Made by a program: the position numbers and the translations under genes. From Bacteroidales bacterium (GTDB taxonomy: Bacteria > Bacteroidota > Bacteroidia > Bacteroidales > UBA932), in NCBI GenBank assembly GCA_016295455.1, contig JAEDLE010000010.1, positions 1-48,698 of the forward strand: a stretch of 48,698 nt of DNA. The letters run 5' to 3'. Below the pieces are notes generated by a model that was given only the letters and a program-made list of their open reading frames with translations, had not been told where the DNA came from and did no database searches. Within the stretch, counting starts at the first letter, position 1. Each line of letters opens with the position of its first letter. This document shows, in pieces, positions 17,537 to 26,727 of this stretch.

Positions 17537-19549
17537 ATGAAAAGAGTTTTTTCCATCATGGCGGCGGCAATGGTTCTGGCCGGCTGCGGCTCAAGGCAGG
17601 AGAAGGTTCCTGCCATCGATCTCGCCAATCTCGACACGAGCGTGTCCCCGGGCGAGGATTTCTATCAGTACTCGACAGGCGGCTGGCAGGCAGCCCATCC
17701 GCTCAGCCCCGAATATGCGCGTTACGGTTCCTTCGACATGCTGAGGGAGAACAACGTGGAGAGGATCAACAGCCTCTTCTCCGACATGACCACCCTCAAG
17801 GCTGAGCCGGGAAGCGTGGAGCAGAAGATTTCCGACCTCTACAAGATGGGCCTCGATTCAGTCAGGCTCAACGAGGAAGGCGCGGCTCCCCTCAGGAAAT
17901 ATATCGAATCGGTATATGCCGTTTCCGACAAGCAGGAGTTGGCAAGGCTCATAGCGCAGATGCACGACTGCGGTGAGGGCATGTTCTTCGGCTCGTTCGT
18001 GGATGCCGACCTGACCAATTCGGACATGAACATACTCTATCTCGGACAGGGCGGACTCGGAATAGGCAACAGGGACTACTACCTGACCGAGGACAACGCT
18101 GCCATCAAGCAGGGCTATCTCGAGTTCCTCACCAAGGTGTTCGGCCTTGCGGGTGTGGAGCATCCTGAGAAGGCTGCGGCCAATGCCCTCGAGGTCGAGG
18201 ACGTGCTTGCGGTGAATTCCTGGGACAATGTGCAGGAGAGGGATATACAGGCCCAGTACAACCCCATGTCCACCGCGGCTGTAGTGTCGGCATATCCAGG
18301 CTTCGACTTCGCGGCTTATTTTCAGGAGAGGAGCATACCTGAGCAGGACAAGATCGTTGTTGCCGAGCTCTCTTTCTTCGACGCGTTCGCGAAGTATTAC
18401 GGCAAGGCGGAACTGGACGTGCTGAAGGATTATGTGGCAGGCCAGCTCATCCAGGGAGCCTGCGGCGCCCTCAGCGATGATTTCACCGACGCTTCCTTCG
18501 ATTTCTTCAGCCGCCAGATGTCCGGCATACAGCAGCAGAAGCCTCGCTGGAAGAGGGCAATGTCGGCTCCGAACAGCGTGCTCGGACAGGCAGTGGGCAA
18601 GATGTATGTCGCAAAGTACTTCCCGGAGTCTTCAAAGAAGATGATGGAGGAACTTGTGGCCAACCTTCAGACCGCCCTCGGCCAGCATATAGACTCGCTC
18701 GACTGGATGGGTCCCGAGACCAAGGTCAAGGCCCACGAGAAACTGGACAACTTCAAGGTGAAGGTCGGCTATCCTGACAAATGGAAGGACTACAGCTCGC
18801 TCACCATCGATCCGGCTATAAGCTACTATGATAACCTCAGGGCTGCAAGCCGCTGGTACATAGCTGACAACATGTCCAAGCTCGGCAAGCCTACCGACAA
18901 GGAAGAGTGGCTTATGGACCCTCAGACCGTGAATGCCTACTATAACCCTACCACCAACGAGATATGCTTCCCTGCAGCCATACTCCAGCCTCCGTTCTTC
19001 AATCCGGACGCTGACGAGGCTGTCAATTATGGAGGCATAGGCGTGGTGATAGGACACGAGATGTCCCACGGCTTCGACGACCAGGGACGTCTCTTCGACG
19101 CCAGCGGCAATATGGAGAACTGGTGGGCTGAAGAGGACGACATCCGATTCAGGGAGAAGTCCAAGGTGCTCGTGGAGCAGTTCAACAAGGTCGAGATACT
19201 TCCCGGCCTGATGGCTGACGGACAGAACACCCTCGGCGAGAACATCGGCGACCACGGCGGACTCAGCATCTCCTTCTCGGCCATGCAGAACGCCATCGCG
19301 GGCAAGAATGTCGGCCTGGTCGACGGCTTCACCCCGGAGCAGAGATTCTATCTCTCATACGGCGCCATCTGGGCCCAGAACATCACCGACGAGGAGAAGA
19401 AGAGGCTAACCCTGCTCGATGTGCACTCGCTTGCCGAGAACAGGGTCAATGTCTCTGTCAGGAACTTCCAGTCCTTCTTCGACGCTTTCGGAATCAAGGA
19501 AGGCGACCCTATGTTCCTTCCTGAGAGCGAGAGGGTTCACATCTGGTAA
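17537..19549 (+). CDS. pepO: M13 family zinc metallopeptidase lipoprotein (PepO/neprilysin-like)
   Basis: A 670-residue endopeptidase. The start MKRVFSIMAAAMVLAGCGS is a lipoprotein signal, with the lipidated Cys about residue 17, so it is likely anchored in the periplasm or outer membrane. The zinc motif HEMSH is at 507-511 (within IGHEMSHGFDDQGR) and the third ligand is E568 in ENIGDHGG, both standard for M13. NAYYNPTTNEICFPAAILQPPF is the usual substrate-binding stretch. It cleaves small peptides. The lolC/E-type gene follows by 6 bases. Confidence 0.94.
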   Translation: MKRVFSIMAAAMVLAGCGSRQEKVPAIDLANLDTSVSPGEDFYQYSTGGWQAAHPLSPEYARYGSFDMLRENNVERINSLFSDMTTLKAEPGSVEQKISDLYKMGLDSVRLNEEGAAPLRKYIESVYAVSDKQELARLIAQMHDCGEGMFFGSFVDADLTNSDMNILYLGQGGLGIGNRDYYLTEDNAAIKQGYLEFLTKVFGLAGVEHPEKAAANALEVEDVLAVNSWDNVQERDIQAQYNPMSTAAVVSAYPGFDFAAYFQERSIPEQDKIVVAELSFFDAFAKYYGKAELDVLKDYVAGQLIQGACGALSDDFTDASFDFFSRQMSGIQQQKPRWKRAMSAPNSVLGQAVGKMYVAKYFPESSKKMMEELVANLQTALGQHIDSLDWMGPETKVKAHEKLDNFKVKVGYPDKWKDYSSLTIDPAISYYDNLRAASRWYIADNMSKLGKPTDKEEWLMDPQTVNAYYNPTTNEICFPAAILQPPFFNPDADEAVNYGGIGVVIGHEMSHGFDDQGRLFDASGNMENWWAEEDDIRFREKSKVLVEQFNKVEILPGLMADGQNTLGENIGDHGGLSISFSAMQNAIAGKNVGLVDGFTPEQRFYLSYGAIWAQNITDEEKKRLTLLDVHSLAENRVNVSVRNFQSFFDAFGIKEGDPMFLPESERVHIW

Positions 19550-19555
19550 GCCCAT

Positions 19556-20710
19556 ATGGACACCGCGAGGTTCATAGCGGCAAGACTGCGTTACAAGGGA
19601 GTGATAGCTATGGTTGCCATAGCTATCTCTTTCTTTGTCATAATCCTCGCGCAAAGCATTTCTTCAGGCTTCCGGCACGAACTGCGGGAGGCCGTGGCAT
19701 CAGTTACAGGAGACGTCACCGTGGTCAGCCAGGGCAGTGACATCGAAGGTTCCGTGCCGCTCGGGGACCGCAGTGTTCTCGAGGAGGCCATACTCTCTTC
19801 CGACGGAGTGGCATCCGTCACCCCGGCAGTATACCGTGCCGGCATAGTCAAGGGCAGGGAAGAGCTCGCCGGAGTCATATTCAAGGGAACGCCTGACGGT
19901 CCGGACAGTCTCCGCGTTTCCATCCCTTCCTCCCTCGCGGACCTGCTTTATCTCAAGGAAGGCGACGATTTCCCGGCATATTTCGTCGGCGACAGGGTCC
20001 GCACCAGACGTTTCCGTGTCGCTTCGGTATATGACGACCTGCTCCGTGACGGGAATATGGTAGTGTTCGCCGGGCTTTCCGACATGCAGAGGCTGAATTC
20101 CTGGCGGGAGGACCAGGTTTCGGCACTGGAGATAAGGCTGAAGGATGATATGCCCGACCGCAGGACCATGGAATACCGCAAGTCGGAGATAGGCGCGAGA
20201 CTGCTCGCACTGGCTCCGGAGGACGGTCCCGCACCGCTTGCGCTTTCAGCCGCAAGCCAGTTCCCCGACATCTTCGCCTGGCTGGACCTGGTGGACAGGA
20301 ACGTGCTGATGATACTGGTGCTGATGACCATAGTCGCAGGCTTCAACATGATTTCGGGCCTGCTTATACTCCTCTTCAGGAATATCTCCACCATAGGCAC
20401 GCTCAAGGCCCTGGGAATGACGGACCTGTCGATATCCGCCATATTCCTGAGGGTGTCCTCCAGCCTCGTCCTCAAGGGCATGGGCATAGGCAACGCCCTT
20501 GCCCTGCTGTTCTGCATGCTGCAGGGGAGCACGCATATGATAAGGCTCAATCCCGAGAACTACTACGTTTCCTTCGTGCCGGTACACCTGAACCCCGCCG
20601 GCATCCTGCTTGCGGACCTGTCGGCATATCTTGTGATAATGCTGCTTCTCCTGATTCCTTCCCTCTACGTTTCAAGGGTGGACCCTGCGCTGACTGTCAG
20701 GGCGAAATGA
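19556..20710 (+). CDS. ABC transporter permease, LolC/LolE-FtsX type
   Basis: A 384-residue inner-membrane permease. One N-terminal transmembrane helix (about 15-37) is followed by a large periplasmic MacB/LolE-like domain (about 38-240) and three C-terminal helices (about 257-285, 295-325 and 350-375) of the FtsX fold, with the coupling segment STIGTLKALGMT. Such proteins move lipoproteins towards the outer membrane together with an ATPase that is not encoded here. It starts 6 bases after the M13 lipoprotein gene and overlaps the mltF-like gene tail to tail by 14 bases. Confidence 0.85.
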   Translation: MDTARFIAARLRYKGVIAMVAIAISFFVIILAQSISSGFRHELREAVASVTGDVTVVSQGSDIEGSVPLGDRSVLEEAILSSDGVASVTPAVYRAGIVKGREELAGVIFKGTPDGPDSLRVSIPSSLADLLYLKEGDDFPAYFVGDRVRTRRFRVASVYDDLLRDGNMVVFAGLSDMQRLNSWREDQVSALEIRLKDDMPDRRTMEYRKSEIGARLLALAPEDGPAPLALSAASQFPDIFAWLDLVDRNVLMILVLMTIVAGFNMISGLLILLFRNISTIGTLKALGMTDLSISAIFLRVSSSLVLKGMGIGNALALLFCMLQGSTHMIRLNPENYYVSFVPVHLNPAGILLADLSAYLVIMLLLLIPSLYVSRVDPALTVRAK

Positions 20711-21746
20711 GGGTGAAAGCGTCGTAGAGGCTGTATATGTTGGAGACGTAGTTCAGGGTTTCGTAGCCCCTCAGTCCGCCGTACTGCAGCAGCGTGTCCG
20801 CATCTCCCGGACCGTTCTCCCTCAGATCTCCTATGATGTTCTCCAGGTCTTCCCAGCTCGAATGGGGCAGGCCCTTGGCCCTTGCGTACCTGATGCAGTC
20901 CAGCACCCTTCCTTCCCCGGCGCTATACGCAGCCATCACGAATTTCGGGAGATCGTCCGCATCGCTGACGAACTGTGTGAATATCGAATTCAGCCTCCTG
21001 ATATAGGCTGTTCCAGCGGCCAGGTTCTTCTCCGGGTCCAGCATGTCGTCGTTTTTGAAACGCCTTGCCGTGGCCGGCATCATCTGCAGCAGGCCCTCCG
21101 CGCCCTTGGAAGAGCGGGCGTCTATCCTGAAGCGGGATTCCTGCCATACCAGGGCGGCGAGCATCCTCCAGTCCCATCCGGCCTGAGGAGCATACTGCTT
21201 CAGAAGGGCGTCATACGGGCTCGCGGCGGCATATTCCCGTCCCAGTGCGACTCTCCGGTATGGTTCGTACGATGGCCTGAAACGCCGTTTCAGGGCGTCA
21301 TATCCCTCTTCCTGCGAGTAGAGGTTGAACCAGTGGGTGAAATTGCCCATAAGCACGTCGTCGGTGGCTCTCATCACCCAGACGGTGCCGTTCTCGAGGC
21401 TGTCGGAGACTATGTAACCACGTTCTCTGGTGAGGGTGTCCGAATATGGCATTACGACTATGTCAAGGCTGTCGAGGGCAAGCATCGCAAGGCTTTCGGA
21501 TGCCTCGCCCAGCACTATCTCCGCTTCGGACCGGAAATGCCCGGCAAAGTCCCTGATCAGCTCGTAGGTGAATCCGGTAGGGAGATTCATCACCCGGGAC
21601 TTGTGACCCTTGAGGCATATGGCGCAGTCAAGTTCCTCCGGCATTGTCGGCCGGGTTATGCTGAGCTGGGTCACGACCGGACCTGCCACGAGGGCTATCA
21701 GTGTCGGTACCAGGTACCTGAATGTCTTTTTCGCCCTCCTTCCCAT
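20697..21746 (-). CDS. MltF-like membrane-bound lytic murein transglycosylase
   Basis: A 349-residue protein with an N-terminal membrane anchor (about 9-29), a short region like the periplasmic solute-binding half of MltF (about 38-165), and a C-terminal SLT domain. The catalytic Glu is E203 in LVWQESRFR, and GAEGLLQMMPATA with NLAAGTAYIRRL completes the SLT motif. It cleaves peptidoglycan to 1,6-anhydro products. The solute-binding part is shorter than in E. coli MltF. It follows the porin gene by 6 bases. Confidence 0.88.
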   Translation of the reverse strand: MGRRAKKTFRYLVPTLIALVAGPVVTQLSITRPTMPEELDCAICLKGHKSRVMNLPTGFTYELIRDFAGHFRSEAEIVLGEASESLAMLALDSLDIVVMPYSDTLTRERGYIVSDSLENGTVWVMRATDDVLMGNFTHWFNLYSQEEGYDALKRRFRPSYEPYRRVALGREYAAASPYDALLKQYAPQAGWDWRMLAALVWQESRFRIDARSSKGAEGLLQMMPATARRFKNDDMLDPEKNLAAGTAYIRRLNSIFTQFVSDADDLPKFVMAAYSAGEGRVLDCIRYARAKGLPHSSWEDLENIIGDLRENGPGDADTLLQYGGLRGYETLNYVSNIYSLYDAFTLISP

Positions 21747-21752
21747 AATCCG

Positions 21753-24347
21753 CTATCTTGTTGCGCGCTGCCTTCCGGACGCAGCTCCGCCTGAAGGTCC
21801 TCCGATTGAAGCGTTGCCGCCCGAAGATCCTGCATTGGCAGTGCCCTGCCTGGTGCTCTGGAGATAGAAAGGCCACCAGACTCCGAACTTTACGGCCCTC
21901 TGCGACCTGATATAGCCGTGGGCGCTGAAATAGTCCGTGCGGTCATTCGGCCAGCCCATGTTGGCGTTGACGAGTTTCACGAATATGCAGGCCCTTTTCC
22001 ACTGAATGTTCACGAAGGCGTCGATGTAAGGGCAGTTGCCGTATGACACCTGCTCCTGATTGTGGAACAGGCCGGACTCCGGACTGTAGGCCGGAGCATG
22101 CCAGAGTGTGGTGTAGAGTGCGTTCGCGCCTATCTGCATCTGCATCACGTTCTTGACCACGTCCAGCTGGAGGTACCATCTCAGGTTCAAGGCGAGGGTC
22201 GGCAGGGGCACAACCGAAGGGTCGGATGAGTACTGCAGCAGGGCCCTGTTGTCCAGGTGGAAACGCCAGAGCCGGAAGTTCTTGTCCAGGGCAAGTTTCG
22301 CCACGCTCATGGGGCTGGCGTTCTGCTGCGCCACCGCCTGCGTGTCATAATAGATGTTGTTGAACAGCTGGGTATATGCCGCCGTGAGCCTGAAATCCCA
22401 ATGCGGCACATCTATGGTGCCCTCGAGCACCGAAGTCGACTTCTTGGCGAAATCCGAACTCCACTTCAAATGGTTCGAGTAGTAGTTCTTCTCGAAGAAC
22501 TCCGGCTCGTCGAGGGTGGTCTCGAAGTGGAATCCGAAGGACATCGGACTGTTCCTGTGCCTGCGGAACGGGAATATGTTGAAGCGGGCGTCCGCACTCA
22601 GCCCGAAATCGTTGATTTCGTTTCCGGCGAAGGTGTAGTAGCCCCTGGCATCCCAGTCCACATACTTCCGTATGCGCCCCTCCGCGCCGCCATATACATA
22701 AAGGGAGTTCCAGACCGTGTTCTGCGGCCGGTTGAGATAGCCGTCAGGGGTGAACATGTAGTGGCTGAGTATGCGGTTTCCTATTCCGGCGCTGATGCTG
22801 GAGACTGCCGCATCGGCGGACCAGGGCTGGAGTTTCAGATAAAGCTTGTTCTCGAGTTTCATCACCCGGAGGGAGTCGGAGCTGGCGGTCGGGTTTATGA
22901 AGAAGTTGTTTCCGTAGAAGGCCCTGCCGTTCCCGTCTCCCAGTCCTATCTTGTCGGTGTAGTGCTTGGTGTAGACCGAATACTCGCTGTCGTGGCCTAT
23001 GAAGGCGGTGGTGACGTCGGAGTGGGTTCCCAGGCTGTCGGCATTCTTCCTGCCCAGGCCCCTGAACGGGATCCTGAGCATCTGGTTCAGGAATACCGTA
23101 TTTTTTTTCAGGACGTTGTCCGCCTCCTTCAGGTGCACGTCAATCTCCCTGGAACCCACCAGGGTGTCGGTCACCCACCTGTTGTCGACGATGCCGCCGT
23201 TCTCGGCCTTCCTGACCGAGTTGAATATGTAGCCGCCGTGAGCGGAGTATCTCTTTCCCAGATAGTTCACCGTCGCGAAGAAGGACCTGTTGTTCACCTT
23301 CTCCCTGTCCAGCATGCCGTTGGCTCCGGTCCTGTCGTAGTTCAGGGTGAAGTTCAGCGAAGGGTAGATGTTCTGCGTGGTGAGTATGTGGATGTTCTGC
23401 TCCTCCCTCTCGACGTTGGCGAAAAGCGTTCCCCAATATGCCAGTTCGGTATATGGAGTCTTGGTGTTGTACATCGGCACCGTGTGGGGGGAGTAGCTGT
23501 AGGACTCGTACGGTGCGTAGAATGAGACCCCCTCTTCAGACTTGCGCCTGGTGAAGTCATAGTACTGCACAGGGGAGCCGGATATGCCCAGATAGCTGGC
23601 GTTCACGTCCTCCCTTGCGAAGCGGAGCTCGTTGAAGCGGTAGTTGTAGCCGGTGTCCAGCTTCTGGAGACGGACATTTCCGAACATAGGGTCCACGTTC
23701 CAGGTGATTATCCTCTTGAACTGCATCGAGTCGGGCACCGCATAGGTGTCCAGCACCCTGGGCTTGTTCTCCGCTATGCTGTCCCTGATTGCCTTGAGGC
23801 TGTCCCTGGCCGCGAGCACGCTGTCCTTGAGCGTCATCTTGAGGGCCATCTTCTGCTCGAAGTCGTATTTCTTCCTCTCCTCTTTGCTCAAGGATGCATA
23901 CCACAGCCGGAATTCCTCCTTTGCGCGGGAGGTGGAGTCGGCGAAATAGATGGAGTCTATCTTGGGCCATATGAGGGAGTCACCTGCAGCCTTGAGGGAA
24001 TCGACGGTGAAGCGGTGTGCGAGCGAATCCAGGAGGGCGGCATAGTACCTGTACCTGAACGGGTCGGTGAGCCTGAGCGAGTCCGGGGCACGGAGCGTGT
24101 CCCTTGCGGTAAGCGCGCCGACCTCTTCTTCTCCAAGGATGAAGAGGCTCTCGTCTTCTGCCTCACGGCTGTCCCTGAAGCGGGTGTATATGGATGAGTT
24201 GTCGTATATGACGGTGTCCGGTGCGGGCGACGGAAACTGCCTGGGGCCGGGCATTGCGCCGCGTGCGAGCTCCGAAGCGAAGCCCTGGACGGCGGCAGCG
24301 AGTATCACCGTGACCGGGAACCAATATTTTCTGAGTCCATTCATCAT
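21753..24347 (-). CDS. Putative outer-membrane porin (Porin_10 type)
   Basis: An 864-residue protein with a signal peptide (about 1-25), a charged non-barrel section (about 30-215), and a long stretch of alternating strands rich in Tyr, Trp and Asn typical of the Bacteroidetes putative porin family. The final strand VKFGVWWPFYLQ looks like a barrel end, but about 34 Gly/Ser/Ala-rich residues follow it, ending in Arg. Two start codons (24347 and 24344) lie within a few bases of the predicted transcription start. It is followed by the mltF-like gene after 6 bases. Confidence 0.8.
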   Translation of the reverse strand: MMNGLRKYWFPVTVILAAAVQGFASELARGAMPGPRQFPSPAPDTVIYDNSSIYTRFRDSREAEDESLFILGEEEVGALTARDTLRAPDSLRLTDPFRYRYYAALLDSLAHRFTVDSLKAAGDSLIWPKIDSIYFADSTSRAKEEFRLWYASLSKEERKKYDFEQKMALKMTLKDSVLAARDSLKAIRDSIAENKPRVLDTYAVPDSMQFKRIITWNVDPMFGNVRLQKLDTGYNYRFNELRFAREDVNASYLGISGSPVQYYDFTRRKSEEGVSFYAPYESYSYSPHTVPMYNTKTPYTELAYWGTLFANVEREEQNIHILTTQNIYPSLNFTLNYDRTGANGMLDREKVNNRSFFATVNYLGKRYSAHGGYIFNSVRKAENGGIVDNRWVTDTLVGSREIDVHLKEADNVLKKNTVFLNQMLRIPFRGLGRKNADSLGTHSDVTTAFIGHDSEYSVYTKHYTDKIGLGDGNGRAFYGNNFFINPTASSDSLRVMKLENKLYLKLQPWSADAAVSSISAGIGNRILSHYMFTPDGYLNRPQNTVWNSLYVYGGAEGRIRKYVDWDARGYYTFAGNEINDFGLSADARFNIFPFRRHRNSPMSFGFHFETTLDEPEFFEKNYYSNHLKWSSDFAKKSTSVLEGTIDVPHWDFRLTAAYTQLFNNIYYDTQAVAQQNASPMSVAKLALDKNFRLWRFHLDNRALLQYSSDPSVVPLPTLALNLRWYLQLDVVKNVMQMQIGANALYTTLWHAPAYSPESGLFHNQEQVSYGNCPYIDAFVNIQWKRACIFVKLVNANMGWPNDRTDYFSAHGYIRSQRAVKFGVWWPFYLQSTRQGTANAGSSGGNASIGGPSGGAASGRQRATR

Positions 24348-24354
24348 AGAACGA

Positions 24355-24385
24355 CAAAGTTACGCACTTTTTCCCTATGCGCAAA
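24355..24385 (-). promoter_or_regulatory. Full consensus promoter of the porin gene
   Basis: On the minus strand TTTG (24385-24382), a 19-base spacer, and TAACTTTG (24362-24355). Both boxes match the Bacteroidetes consensus exactly. The predicted transcription start is within about 5 bases of the ATG. Confidence 0.75.
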
Positions 24386-24396
24386 ACGCAGCCCGC

Positions 24397-26619
24397 CTAG
24401 TTCGCCACTTCGCTGAGGAACTTGATTCTCACCAGCCTGATTTCGAGTTCCTCGTAGTCCCCGAGAGCCCTGACGGCATCCTCGAGGGAATCCGATGCGG
24501 CTTCGTGCCGGAACCAGTCGCTGATCTCTTCGACCACCTCCTCGTCGATGTTCTCGGAGATGTAGTAGTCCAGGTCCAGCTTCGTGCCTGCCTCGACTAT
24601 CTTCTCGATGGCTCCGAGCAGGCCGTCAATGTCCATATCCCTTGCCGAGGCTATATCCTCCAGATCCATTTTCCTGTCTATGCAGTGGATGATGAAACGC
24701 TTGTCCTCGGACTTGCCCGGGGTTTTCATAAGGAAATCGTCAGGGGTGGATATCTCATTCTCTTCCACATACTTGCGTATCAGTTCGACAAAAGGCCTGC
24801 CGTATTTCGCAGCCTTCCCGTCGCCGACGCCGTGGCATTTGATGAGGGCCTTCACCGTGGTCGGATACATTATCGACATCTCCTCCAGCGCAGGGTCTCC
24901 GAATATGATCCACGGCTGGAGGCGCAGTTTCGCCGCCATATCCTTCCTCAGGTCCTTGAGCATGGCCAGAAGCTGCAGGTCCCCGCCACCTCCGCCGGCA
25001 TTGCTCTCCTCCACCTCCTCGTCGTCATCGTCCCCCTCCGCATAGCTCCCGTCTTCGACGAACGTCACCGAATATGGCGACTTGAGGAAGGCCTCTCCTG
25101 CAGGGGTGACGTTGATCCTGCCGTAGGATTCTATGTCCTTGGCCAGCAGTCCGGCGGTCACGCCCTGGAGTACTACCGACTCCCAGAATGCCGCGTCCCG
25201 TTCCGAGCCCTTTCCGAAGAACGGGCAGGAGTCATGCCGGTAGGACAGTATCATGGCGCCGGTGTTGCCGGCGAGTATGTTCGCCAGATGCTCCGCCTCG
25301 AAGCGGTCCGACAGGGATTTCACCAGGGATATCACCAGGCAGAGATGCTCCTTGCCGTCGAAGCGGGGGTGAGGATGGAGGCAGTTGTCGCAGCTGCCGC
25401 AGTTGTCCCTCGTATAGTTCTCCCCGAAATAGCCCAGCAGCAGTTTCCTGCGGCATACTCCGCTCTCCACGAAGTCCACCATCTCCTTCAGGAGGTGTTT
25501 CCCGATTTCCTGCTCGTTGCCTTTCTTGCTGAGTATGAATTTGTTGAGCTTCTCGGCATCCTTGGGGCTGTAGTATAGTATGCAGTCTGCAGGGAGTCCG
25601 TCCCTGCCGGCCCTTCCGGTCTCCTGATAGTAGCCCTCCAGGCTCTTCGGTATGTCGTAATGCATCACGAATCTGACGTTCGGCTTGTCTATGCCCATGC
25701 CGAAGGCTATGGTCGCGACTATCACCTGCACGTCTTCCCTGAGGAACTTGTCCTGGTTCTCGCTCCTGGTCTTAGGGTCCAGCCCGGCGTGATACGGCAG
25801 CGCGGATATGCCGTTGAGAGCGAGTATCCCGGCGGTCTCCTCGACCTTCTTCCTGCTGAGGCAGTAGATAATGCCGCTCTTGCCCGGTACGGAGCGTATG
25901 TAGCGTACTATGTCCTCCTCGGTCTTGTTCTTCTCCCTCACCTCGTAGCGCAGGTTCGGCCTGTTGAACGAGGACTTGAACACCTTCGCATCCTGAATGC
26001 CCAGGTTCTTGAGTATGTCGCTCTGGACCTTCGGGGTGGCCGTGGCTGTCAGGGCTATGATCGGGGCGGGGCAGATCTCGTCGACGATTTCCCTTATCCT
26101 GCCATATTCAAGCCTGAAGTCATGTCCCCATTCGGAGATGCAGTGAGCCTCGTCAACGGCGTAGAAGGATATGCGTATACCCTTGAGCATGGCGATGTTC
26201 TCGGCCTTGGTGAGGGATTCCGGAGCGACGTAGAGCAGCTTTGTGACCCCGCTTACCAGATCCTCCCTGACCGCGTTGACCTGGGTTCTGCTGAGGGAGG
26301 AGTTGAGGAAGTGGGCTATGCCCTCGTTCCCGCTGATGAAACCGCGTATCGCATCCACCTGGTTCTTCATCAGGGATATGAGAGGGGATACCACGATGGC
26401 CGTGCCCTCCATCACGAGGGCGGGCAACTGGTAGCAGAGAGACTTTCCTCCGCCTGTAGGCATCAGTACGAATGCGTTGTTTCCGGCTATGAGATGCCGG
26501 ATAATCTGTTCCTGGTCACCCTTGAAATGTTCGTATCCGAAGAACTCTTTCAGTTTGGATTTCAGGTCTTGGCTGGAGCTTTGCATCTTGGAATTCGCGG
26601 TTTGTATAAAATTAAGCAT
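24397..26619 (-). CDS. recQ: ATP-dependent DNA helicase RecQ
   Basis: A 740-residue 3'-5' helicase for recombination and fork repair. Walker A is MPTGGGKS (53-60). The DEAH box lies in YAVDEAHCISEWGHDFR and the aromatic-rich loop follows it. A zinc-binding cysteine set (CRRKLLLGYFGENYTRDNCGSCDNC) opens the RQC domain, and an HRDC domain lies near 575-650. A very acidic then Gly-rich linker (about 533-560) joins RQC to HRDC. A second ATG at 26586 (11 codons in) is an equally good start. Confidence 0.95.
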   Translation of the reverse strand: MLNFIQTANSKMQSSSQDLKSKLKEFFGYEHFKGDQEQIIRHLIAGNNAFVLMPTGGGKSLCYQLPALVMEGTAIVVSPLISLMKNQVDAIRGFISGNEGIAHFLNSSLSRTQVNAVREDLVSGVTKLLYVAPESLTKAENIAMLKGIRISFYAVDEAHCISEWGHDFRLEYGRIREIVDEICPAPIIALTATATPKVQSDILKNLGIQDAKVFKSSFNRPNLRYEVREKNKTEEDIVRYIRSVPGKSGIIYCLSRKKVEETAGILALNGISALPYHAGLDPKTRSENQDKFLREDVQVIVATIAFGMGIDKPNVRFVMHYDIPKSLEGYYQETGRAGRDGLPADCILYYSPKDAEKLNKFILSKKGNEQEIGKHLLKEMVDFVESGVCRRKLLLGYFGENYTRDNCGSCDNCLHPHPRFDGKEHLCLVISLVKSLSDRFEAEHLANILAGNTGAMILSYRHDSCPFFGKGSERDAAFWESVVLQGVTAGLLAKDIESYGRINVTPAGEAFLKSPYSVTFVEDGSYAEGDDDDEEVEESNAGGGGGDLQLLAMLKDLRKDMAAKLRLQPWIIFGDPALEEMSIMYPTTVKALIKCHGVGDGKAAKYGRPFVELIRKYVEENEISTPDDFLMKTPGKSEDKRFIIHCIDRKMDLEDIASARDMDIDGLLGAIEKIVEAGTKLDLDYYISENIDEEVVEEISDWFRHEAASDSLEDAVRALGDYEELEIRLVRIKFLSEVAN

Positions 26620-26658
26620 TTTTTCCTGACAACAAGCGATATTCCTCCAAAAAATTGC

Positions 26659-26666
26659 GATATTTG
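26659..26666 (+). promoter_or_regulatory. Probable promoter -7 element of the FKBP gene
   Basis: GATATTTG has one mismatch to TAnnTTTG, inside the same 12-base context (TGCGATATTTGC) as the sppA promoter. The leader would be about 55 bases. Confidence 0.42.
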
Positions 26667-26727
26667 CGCTTCAGGGCGTTCACGGAACTCCCTGGACACA
26701 AGATAACGACAAAAAACAATATTGGAA

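Noticed and set aside
20697..20710. A frameshift at the lolC/E-mltF junction
   Set aside because: Both proteins end normally for their families; the 14-base tail-to-tail overlap is a simple convergent overlap.
22257..23525. A 422-codon plus-strand frame opposite the porin gene
   Set aside because: Shadow frame with no domain; the minus-strand protein has a signal peptide, promoter and barrel pattern.
24067..25578. A 503-codon plus-strand frame opposite recQ
   Set aside because: Long only because of GC-rich codon positions; the RecQ motifs on the minus strand are intact.
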